Source of the DNA: Desulfitobacterium chlororespirans DSM 11544
GTDB taxonomy: Bacteria > Bacillota > Desulfitobacteriia > Desulfitobacteriales > Desulfitobacteriaceae
Length of the DNA: 37,855 bases
NCBI RefSeq assembly: GCF_900143285.1
Contig: NZ_FRDN01000007.1
Coordinates: 1-37,855 of the forward strand
Direction: 5' to 3'
Part shown: positions 8,002-14,464 of the stretch, in pieces
How the letters are laid out: each line of letters begins with the position of its first letter
Position numbering within the stretch: the first letter of the stretch is position 1
Position numbers and translations under genes: made by a program
Notes under the pieces: generated by a model
Told to the model about the DNA's origin: nothing
The model's database searches: none
What the model saw: the letters and a program-made list of their open reading frames with translations, nothing else

Positions 8002-9756
8002 TTAGACCGCGTATTTACCTGCCTCGGATACTGCCGCAGCGATATCTCTATGCAGAGCGATGGTGTTCCGCAAAGTGCATTGGGTCACTGCCTGCAAATC
8101 CTTCAACAAGCTCTCCAGCTCCTGACCCTCGGCCAGAGCGGATAAGATTTCCTTGGCGATGGACTCAAGGTAGCCCATATTTCCATAAATAAAGGCACTC
8201 GTCATCCAGCCCTTCAGTTTTGCCTTAGTCTCACCCTCCTTGGCCACAGCCTTTTGGGTCCGCAACCAGGCACTCTCCATGGCAAAAGCCTGGATTGCCA
8301 AATCTGCCAGTTTGCCGACAATCTCCTGTTCTTTCTGGAGATTCTTTCCGTACTTCTGCAGGCCGGCGGCCATGGTCAGCAGGAACATATCCTTTGCTGC
8401 CTGGATCAATCCGGCTTCATCTTCTCTTGCCGCTCCCCCGGCCGCGATGTACTCTTTCAGCTTTTGGACAGCCTCCTGGAGGGGCAAATCCCCTTTGTCC
8501 GCCCGCCGCAATAAGGTAATCGGAATAATCGTCCGGTTAATCTCGTTGGTTCCTTCAAAAATCCGGTAAATCCGGGCATCCCTATAGAGCCTTTCGATGC
8601 TGTATTCGGAACAATACCCGTACCCGCCGTGAATTTGGACTCCTTCATCCACTACATAGCCCTGAGCCTCTGTAGCAAAAATCTTGTTCATGGAACACTC
8701 CAGAGCGTACTCCTCAATTCCCTTGGCGGCAATCTGTCCCCCATTCTCACCGGAAGTGTCCAGGCCATGGAGTATCCCGTCCAAAAGACCTCCCGTACGG
8801 TAGAGCATACTTTCCATCACATAGGTTTTAATGGCCATCTTAGCAAGCTTTTCCTTGATCAAGCCAAAATTGGCAATCGGGGTCCCGAACTGTTTGCGCT
8901 CATTGGCATAGGCAGCCGCTAATTCCAGGGCATGCTTGGAAGCTCCTAAGGCATTGGCAGCAAGCTTATAACGGCCTAAGTTTAAAATGTTAAAGGCGAC
9001 AATATGACCTCTCCCAATTTCAAACAGAACATTCTCCACAGGTACTTTGACATTATCCAGGATGACCTGCCTGGTGGAGGAGCCTTTGATCCCCATCTTC
9101 TTTTCTTCCGGTCCCAGGGACAGCCCCTCGGAATCGGCATCGACGATAAAGGCCGTATACTTATCCCCAGCGATTTTGGCATAAACAATAAAGAGATCGG
9201 CAAAGGCGGAATTGGTGATAAACTGCTTGGTTCCGTTTAACAGATAATATTTGCCATCGGGACTCAGATCCGCCCGGGTTTTCGCCGACATGGCATCGGA
9301 GCCGGCTCCCGGTTCCGTCAAAGCATAGGCCCCCGCCTTTTCTCCGCTGACGATCCCCGGCAGATACTTTTTCTTTTGTTCATGGGTGCCGAACATGACG
9401 ATGGGCATACTGCCGATGCCGGTATGTCCCCCCTGGGTCATGGCAAAGGAACCGCCCTTTCCTATGCACTCGGCAACAATGGTGGTGCTGATTTTATCCA
9501 GATCCAAACCGTCGTATTCCTCGGGAATATCCAGCCCATTAAGTCCTAATTCACCAGCTTCTTGGATAAGCTGTTTGTTCAGACCATCCCGCTTCTCTTC
9601 CAACTCCTCCATAACCGCCAAAACGCGATCCGTCACAAAGCCCATCGCCGTTCGATAAAGCATCTTATGCTCAAGGGTAAAGTCCTCAGGGGTAAAAACA
9701 TCCTGAAACCTGGTTTCCCCGAAGAGAAAGCTCCCCCCTTTTGGTAAGTCGCTCAT
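8002..9756 (-). CDS. Acyl-CoA dehydrogenase, long type
   Basis: About 584 residues, the long acyl-CoA dehydrogenase class with an extra C-terminal helical domain of roughly 170 residues beyond the usual core. It inserts the 2,3 double bond and passes electrons to ETF. Residue positions here count from the upstream GTG at 9780: flavin/substrate signature ALTEPGAGSDA (153-163), QIHGGYGY (382-389) and the catalytic glutamate in IFEGTNEINR (Glu409). The start is uncertain. GTG 9780 has no ribosome binding site, GTG 9765 has GGAG nine bases ahead, and ATG 9756 has a purine-rich AAGAGAG ten bases ahead and gives MSDLPKGG, which I prefer. The gene lies between a transporter and the 3-hydroxyacyl-CoA dehydrogenase. 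The substrate is not deducible. Confidence 0.93.
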   Translation of the reverse strand: MSDLPKGGSFLFGETRFQDVFTPEDFTLEHKMLYRTAMGFVTDRVLAVMEELEEKRDGLNKQLIQEAGELGLNGLDIPEEYDGLDLDKISTTIVAECIGKGGSFAMTQGGHTGIGSMPIVMFGTHEQKKKYLPGIVSGEKAGAYALTEPGAGSDAMSAKTRADLSPDGKYYLLNGTKQFITNSAFADLFIVYAKIAGDKYTAFIVDADSEGLSLGPEEKKMGIKGSSTRQVILDNVKVPVENVLFEIGRGHIVAFNILNLGRYKLAANALGASKHALELAAAYANERKQFGTPIANFGLIKEKLAKMAIKTYVMESMLYRTGGLLDGILHGLDTSGENGGQIAAKGIEEYALECSMNKIFATEAQGYVVDEGVQIHGGYGYCSEYSIERLYRDARIYRIFEGTNEINRTIIPITLLRRADKGDLPLQEAVQKLKEYIAAGGAAREDEAGLIQAAKDMFLLTMAAGLQKYGKNLQKEQEIVGKLADLAIQAFAMESAWLRTQKAVAKEGETKAKLKGWMTSAFIYGNMGYLESIAKEILSALAEGQELESLLKDLQAVTQCTLRNTIALHRDIAAAVSEAGKYAV

Positions 9757-9800
9757 TCTGTTCACACTCTCTTTCTCCACTCTTTACGAACACATCATGG

Positions 9801-11141
9801 TCAGGCGTTGGCACTAATTCTTTCGATACTTTTTCCTTTGGTTTCAACCACAAAGAATAAGGCTACAAAAGAGGCAATCACCGCCGGAACGGCAAAGAAG
9901 ACAAAGGTGCCGGTGAAGCCTACCCCCAGCTGCTGAACATACCCGGCAACGATAGGGCCAAGAAATCCTCCAACCCGTCCGAAAGCCTGAGCCGAAGCAA
10001 CCCCCGTACTTCGGAATTCCGTAGGATATCCCTCAGCCAGCAGGGGCTGTGTTCCGCTCAGACCCCAGTTCATAGCCAGGCCAACCAACATCCCGCAGAT
10101 CACTACCATCCACTGATTTGAGGCAACCCCCAGCAGAAGTATGGCAGCCGCGGTCGCTATCCAACCGATAATCACATTGGTTCTCCGCCCGATGATATCC
10201 GCCACATAACCCGTACACAGACCTCCGATGGCACCAAAAACATTTTGCAGGACGGCGAAGGAATATCCTTTGACCAAGCCGTACCCCTTATCCACAAGCA
10301 GAGTAGGCAGCCAGCCGTTGATGCCATAAATCACCACGGAACCCATAAAATAAATGATCCAAAGGGCCATGGTTGCTCGGCGATACTCCCGGGAGAAAAG
10401 GGCTCCAACGCCAACCTTTTTCGGGCGAGGAGGCAGGAACAAGCTGCCCGGAGCATAGTCGTTGGCTTTTCCTTTGCTTACCATCTCAATGCGCTTAAGA
10501 ACCTCAATGGCTTCTTTCTCTCTCCCTTTACCTAATAACCAATGGGGAGATTCTTGAAGAGCCGCCATTAAAACGAAGGCGTAGAGAACGGGCAGCACTC
10601 CGATTAAATAACACACTCTCCAGCCAAAGGTGGGAACCACATAAATCGCCACCACACCGGCCACGACCCAACCCAAAACATAGAAGGACATGATGGAAGA
10701 GATGAAAAACCCTCTGTTTTTCGTGGGCACATTCTCCGCCATCAAAGTAATGGCGATGGGGATGCAAGCACCAAAGCCAACCCCGCCTAAGATCCTTAAA
10801 ATAGCAAAGGCTTCAAAGCTGTTAACAAAATAAATGGGAAAGGTGAGTAAAGAAAACCATATGGTGAAAATGGCCAGACCCTTTTTCCGGCCAATACTGT
10901 CGGAAATAATTCCTGCGATCATTCCGCCCACCATCAGCCCCAAAAGACTCCATGATGCCAGACTCCCCGTTTGAACCTTGGTCAGTCCCCATTCTGCAGA
11001 CATCTGAGGCATGGTGTAGGAAACAATCATATAGCTGAATCCACAGAAAATGAGGGTAAGGCCTACTAAAAAGTAGGTTTTATACGTATACTTTGAGACG
11101 CCTATTTGATCCACTACATCGGAAATCGAAATTTTGCCCAT
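9801..11141 (-). CDS. MFS transporter, probable carboxylic acid uptake (copy 1)
   Basis: A 446-residue major facilitator with about twelve membrane helices. The signature loop between helices 2 and 3 is GIISDSIGRKK, and the equivalent in the second half is GYVADIIGRR. Overall it resembles the metabolite/aromatic acid:proton symporter group. An upstream ATG at 11159 is in frame, but the ATG at 11141 has GGGGGA just ahead of it. It also gives the same N-terminal length as the paralogue at 12743-14086 (MGKISISDVVDQIG against MNRTYISEVIDQLG), so I chose 11141. The gene lies 44 bases after the CoA-transferase gene in the sigma-54 operon. It probably imports the acid that the CoA-transferase then activates; the exact ligand is unknown. 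Confidence 0.88.
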   Translation of the reverse strand: MGKISISDVVDQIGVSKYTYKTYFLVGLTLIFCGFSYMIVSYTMPQMSAEWGLTKVQTGSLASWSLLGLMVGGMIAGIISDSIGRKKGLAIFTIWFSLLTFPIYFVNSFEAFAILRILGGVGFGACIPIAITLMAENVPTKNRGFFISSIMSFYVLGWVVAGVVAIYVVPTFGWRVCYLIGVLPVLYAFVLMAALQESPHWLLGKGREKEAIEVLKRIEMVSKGKANDYAPGSLFLPPRPKKVGVGALFSREYRRATMALWIIYFMGSVVIYGINGWLPTLLVDKGYGLVKGYSFAVLQNVFGAIGGLCTGYVADIIGRRTNVIIGWIATAAAILLLGVASNQWMVVICGMLVGLAMNWGLSGTQPLLAEGYPTEFRSTGVASAQAFGRVGGFLGPIVAGYVQQLGVGFTGTFVFFAVPAVIASFVALFFVVETKGKSIERISANA

Positions 11142-11185
11142 CGTTATTCCCCCATCCAATATCTATCCCCTACCCTTTTTAAAAA

Positions 11186-12469
11186 TCAGATAACGTTCTT
11201 TTCTCTAAACGCCGCTATTTCACTTGCGCTGTACCCCAGCAGCTTGCTGAGAATATTATCGGTGTCTTGACCCAGGGTGGGGGCGCCACGCCATACTTGG
11301 GCGGGGGTCACACTCAGCTTGGGAGCAAAACCAAAGGCTTTAACTTTTTCACCCAGGGTTTCATCCGTATATTCAATGAAATTCCCCCTCTTTTGGTAGT
11401 GCTCATTGGTCGCCAGGTCGGCTGAAGTCCTGACAATACCGCTGGGCACTTTTTGGCTGAGCAAATACTGCAAGGCCTCCTCTGCGTCACGGGCTGCCAC
11501 CCAGTCAATGGCCTTCTGATTTAATTCCAGTCCCAGCTCGGAATTGATCGCCTCGATGGAATTGCCGCAGGTTTCATGGGAATATTTATCGAGATCAAGA
11601 CCCAAGGCTTTGATGAAGCGCCCGTATACCGCAGCTCCATAGGCGCCGATATAAAGGTATTTCTCATCCTTTGTCTTGAAGAGGTTCCCCGGTTGGAAGA
11701 TGGCTACTTTATTGCCATTCCGCTGCCTTACCCGGCCCAGCTCAAAATACTGGACAAAGGTATCATTGAGAACCTTGCTCATGGACTCGATCTGTGTCAC
11801 ATCAATGGCCTGACCCTTCCCTGTCTTCTGGGCATGGTGATAGGCCATCAGTATGCCGTTAACGGCAAACATCGCCGTCATATAATCGTTGATAAAGGTG
11901 GCCGCATGGGAGGGAGGCATAGGCTCGGGAAAACCGTTGACAAACATATATCCACCCTCTGCCTGGCCGATGGGATCGTAGGACGGCCTGTTGCATTGTT
12001 CCGGAACACCGCCGAATTGCGGTCTCCCAAACCCACTGATATGGGCAATGACCAGTTTGGGGTTGACTTCGAGAAGCATCTCTTCCGTAATTCCCAATTT
12101 TTCCGTCCACACCATGTTCTCCAGCCAGACATCACAGTTCTTGATTATAGAGAGAAAGATTTCTTTACTCTCTGGAATCTTTAAATTGATCTCCAAGGTC
12201 AGACTTAATTTATTTCTGGCTTCTTGGATCCAAGCCGCACTGATCTTCCGGTCATTGCGTTTAACGATTGGAGCTTGTTCACGGTAAGGATCGCCAACAT
12301 TCGGCCGCTCAACATGAATAACCTCCGCCCCGAACTCCGCAAGCATCGATGCCGCAAAAGGAGCCGCCACAATACTTCCGGTCATTAAGACCCTCATCCC
12401 CGCAAGGGGCCCGTAGACCGGTGTCAAGGCCGGAGCAGGAATGCGCTCGATTTCTTTCCATCTGCCCAT
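11186..12469 (-). CDS. Class III CoA-transferase, CaiB/BaiF type
   Basis: A 427-residue family III CoA-transferase, first gene of the ten-gene operon. It should move CoA from an acyl-CoA to the incoming acid without ATP cost. The family start GPLAGMRVL (20-28), AEFGAEVIHVE (44-54) and the catalytic aspartate in FINDYMT (Asp195) are all present. The C-terminal QVWRGAP..GQDT segment and the sequence around PKLVIAHISGFG are closest, from memory, to the carnitine enzyme CaiB rather than to formyl-CoA transferase. GAGGGGAG precedes the ATG. A sigma-54 promoter lies about 150 bases upstream. Crotonobetaine/carnitine use is only one possibility, because the other caiTCDE-type genes are absent. Confidence 0.9.
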   Translation of the reverse strand: MGRWKEIERIPAPALTPVYGPLAGMRVLMTGSIVAAPFAASMLAEFGAEVIHVERPNVGDPYREQAPIVKRNDRKISAAWIQEARNKLSLTLEINLKIPESKEIFLSIIKNCDVWLENMVWTEKLGITEEMLLEVNPKLVIAHISGFGRPQFGGVPEQCNRPSYDPIGQAEGGYMFVNGFPEPMPPSHAATFINDYMTAMFAVNGILMAYHHAQKTGKGQAIDVTQIESMSKVLNDTFVQYFELGRVRQRNGNKVAIFQPGNLFKTKDEKYLYIGAYGAAVYGRFIKALGLDLDKYSHETCGNSIEAINSELGLELNQKAIDWVAARDAEEALQYLLSQKVPSGIVRTSADLATNEHYQKRGNFIEYTDETLGEKVKAFGFAPKLSVTPAQVWRGAPTLGQDTDNILSKLLGYSASEIAAFREKNVI

Positions 12470-12621
12470 TTAATAATCTCCCCTCTGCTACTAATCTTTT
12501 TTACTCATCTGCAGTTCATACCCTTAAACAAATCTTCATTGCTCTAACCCTTCAAAAACTCCTTTCCCAAAATTGTCGACTTTAAGATATTTTCCTAATT
12601 TTCTAACTAATCTGATATCAA

Positions 12622-12637
12622 TGCAATTCTCATGCCA
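12622..12637 (-). promoter_or_regulatory. Sigma-54 (-24/-12) promoter of the ten-gene beta-oxidation operon
   Basis: The minus strand reads TGGCATGAGAATTGCA, with GG and GC exactly ten bases apart, and TTGCAT at the -12 element, a near-consensus sigma-54 promoter. Transcription would begin near 12611, leaving a leader of about 140 bases before the CoA-transferase ATG at 12469. It differs at only one base from the promoter at 14223-14238. The sigma-54 activator gene at 14465-16393 is the obvious regulator. Confidence 0.88.
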
Positions 12638-12710
12638 ACTTGTCAATGAATGGCAAACCCTCTCTCCTTGGCCTTTCCAGGAAAACACCCCACCGCGCTC
12701 CTGAAAACTA

Positions 12711-12737
12711 TGTCAAATTTTTTGCTATCCTTGTAAA
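12711..12737 (-). promoter_or_regulatory. Putative activator binding site (UAS) for the CoA-transferase promoter
   Basis: A 27-base motif, read on the plus strand as TGTCAAATTTTTT, eight intervening bases, then TGTAAA at the end, with its two TGT-starting arms 21 bases apart (two helical turns). The same arms, T-tract and spacing recur at 14311-14337. It lies 74 bases upstream of the -24 element, the usual range for enhancer-type sites, and abuts the last codons of the preceding transporter gene. The binding protein is inferred, not shown. Confidence 0.6.
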
Positions 12738-12742
12738 GTTTT

Positions 12743-14086
12743 TTAAACATTGGCACTCACAATTTTTTCGATAGCTTTATCCTTGGTTTCAACGACGAAG
12801 AAAAAAGCTACTGCAGCGGCAATAAAGGAGGGAATCGCAAAAAATATAAATAGACCTGTAAACCCTGCCCCCATCTGTTGGATAAACCCCGCCGCGATGG
12901 GTCCTGAAAACCCTCCCAAACGTCCGAAGGCCTGGGCCCACGCCACACCAGTGCTTCTAAACTCCGTCGGATACGATTCCGTCAACAAGGGCTGGGTCGA
13001 GCTTAAGGCTCCGTTCATTAAGAAGCCGACAATAATGATAAACAAAATAACCTGCCATTGGGTGGTCGCAAAGCCTAAAAGAATGGCGAAGACCGCCGTA
13101 AAGAACCAGCTTAAGGAAACATTTAACCTGCGGCCAATAATATCGGCAAAAAACCCAATGCTCATTGCACCGATTATCGCAAAAATATTTTGTAATACGG
13201 CAAATGAGTATCCCTTCACTACTCCAAAACCGGATTCAACCAGCAAAGTGGGCAGCCAGCCGGAAATTCCATAGATTAGCACTGATCCCATAAAGTAAAT
13301 TGTCCAATTGGCAAGGGTGGCTTTACGATAGTTTTTGGAAAAAATCATACTTACCCCTACTTTAGGGGGAGCAGGCGGAGTGATTAACCGTCCAAGAGGC
13401 CATTCGCCGGCTTTTCCTCTTGCGGCGATTTCGATGGTTTTGACGACATCAATGGCCTCTTTTTCGCGGCCTTTGCTCAGAAGCCAATAAGGGGACTCTT
13501 TCATTTTGAACCATAAAACCAAAGAATAGAGGGCTGGTATTCCTCCGAGCAGGTAACAAACCCGCCATCCAAAGACCGGAACAATGGTGATGGCTACGAT
13601 ACCCGCTACCACCCAACCGGAGATATAAAAGGCCATAATCGATGAGGTGAAAAAACCTCTTTTATGGGTTGGCGCGCTCTCTGTCATCATGGTCACCGTA
13701 ATAGGAATACATGCCCCCAGACCGATACCGCTTAATATTCTCAACATCGCAAACACTTCAAAGCTATGTACAAAATAAATAGGCAGCGTCAGCAGAGAAT
13801 ACATGGCCACAAAGATGGACAGGGTTTTTTTCCTGCCGATACGATCGGAGATAATACCCGCAGTCAATCCCCCAATGATCAAGCCGATCAGGCTCCATGA
13901 GGTCAGACTTCCCGTTTGGACTTTGGGCAGTCCCCATTCAGCCGCCATCTGAGGCATGGTATAAGCCACGATCATATAATCAAATCCATCAAAAAGCAGG
14001 GCAATCCCGACCAGAATATACATTGTGTAAGTGTATTTTGAGACGCCTAATTGATCTATGACCTCGGATATATAGGTTCTATTCAC
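12743..14086 (-). CDS. MFS transporter, probable carboxylic acid uptake (copy 2)
   Basis: A 447-residue major facilitator clearly paralogous to the product of 9801-11141. The two align end to end, share the signature GIISDRIGRKK and the C-terminal FFVVETK, and differ throughout in detail, so this is an old duplication rather than a recent copy. About twelve membrane helices are expected. The start is GTG, with AAGGAGAG at good spacing. It has its own sigma-54 promoter (14223-14238), separate from the operon that follows. Its end overlaps the putative control element of the CoA-transferase promoter. It may be the primary transporter, or may bring in a related acid or exchange the product. Confidence 0.88.
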   Translation of the reverse strand: MNRTYISEVIDQLGVSKYTYTMYILVGIALLFDGFDYMIVAYTMPQMAAEWGLPKVQTGSLTSWSLIGLIIGGLTAGIISDRIGRKKTLSIFVAMYSLLTLPIYFVHSFEVFAMLRILSGIGLGACIPITVTMMTESAPTHKRGFFTSSIMAFYISGWVVAGIVAITIVPVFGWRVCYLLGGIPALYSLVLWFKMKESPYWLLSKGREKEAIDVVKTIEIAARGKAGEWPLGRLITPPAPPKVGVSMIFSKNYRKATLANWTIYFMGSVLIYGISGWLPTLLVESGFGVVKGYSFAVLQNIFAIIGAMSIGFFADIIGRRLNVSLSWFFTAVFAILLGFATTQWQVILFIIIVGFLMNGALSSTQPLLTESYPTEFRSTGVAWAQAFGRLGGFSGPIAAGFIQQMGAGFTGLFIFFAIPSFIAAAVAFFFVVETKDKAIEKIVSANV

Positions 14087-14222
14087 ATTTATCTCTCCTT
14101 ATCTCGATCTCCTCACCCTCTTCAAGCCCAGCCACATCTTTCGCTCATGATGCCTTATGCAGAAATCCCTTCTAACCCCCCTCTTTTCTAATATTCTGAA
14201 TTTTCTGTACAAAAATTAACTA

Positions 14223-14238
14223 TGCAATTCTTATGCCA
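14223..14238 (-). promoter_or_regulatory. Sigma-54 (-24/-12) promoter of transporter copy 2
   Basis: The minus strand reads TGGCATAAGAATTGCA, followed by T, with GG-N10-GC spacing and a perfect TTGCAT -12 element. Predicted transcription start is near 14211, about 125 bases before the GTG at 14086. Fifteen of the sixteen bases match the promoter at 12622-12637. Confidence 0.88.
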
Positions 14239-14310
14239 TCCCTTTCCGCCCCTGATTTCCACTGCTGAGGCCTTTATTGCTGCGGACAGGAAGCCGGCTT
14301 TAAAAAACAC

Positions 14311-14337
14311 TGTCATATTTTTTTATAAGGCTGTAAA
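14311..14337 (-). promoter_or_regulatory. Putative activator binding site (UAS) for transporter copy 2
   Basis: This is the counterpart of 12711-12737: on the plus strand it begins TGTCATATTTTTTT and ends TGTAAA, 27 bases in all, 73 bases upstream of the -24 element. Its last arm also forms the left half of a perfect inverted repeat, TGTAAAA-AAC-TTTTACA (14332-14348), a plausible dimer site for the HTH domain of the adjacent activator. Confidence 0.6.
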
Positions 14338-14408
14338 AAACTTTTACATGCTAAAGAAAGCACTAATAAAATAAGCACTAAATCCCTTGCCGGGGGCATA
14401 AACACAGC

Positions 14409-14446
14409 AAGAGGCGTATCGAAACCTTAGTCTCAATACGCCTCTT
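14409..14446 (-). terminator. Hairpin after the activator gene (possible terminator)
   Basis: AAGAGGCGTAT (14409-14419) pairs perfectly with ATACGCCTCTT (14436-14446), an 11-base-pair stem with a 16-base loop that is partly self-complementary. It lies 18 bases after the activator stop codon. On the minus strand the tail is GCTGTGTTTATG, with only a weak U-run, so termination efficiency is doubtful. Confidence 0.5.
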
Positions 14447-14464
14447 ATATAAAGTATTTTATAA

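Larger units (their letters stand above)
14087..14464. other. Regulatory intergenic region between the activator gene and transporter copy 2
   Basis: This 378-base gap contains no supported gene. From the activator side it holds a hairpin after the activator stop codon (14409-14446), a perfect inverted repeat (14332-14348), the conserved 27-base putative activator site (14311-14337), the sigma-54 promoter (14223-14238) and about 125 bases of leader with AAGGAGAG in front of the transporter GTG. Confidence 0.7.

Noticed and set aside
11186-12469. A complete carnitine degradation (cai) operon
   Set aside because: Only the CoA-transferase is CaiB-like; the transporter is not a CaiT-type protein, the acyl-CoA dehydrogenase is of the long class, and CaiC, CaiD and CaiE equivalents are not all present.
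12750-13274. 174-codon plus-strand frame
   Set aside because: It lies entirely inside the minus-strand transporter gene in a mirror frame; its Lys/Pro/Asn-rich product has no recognisable domain.
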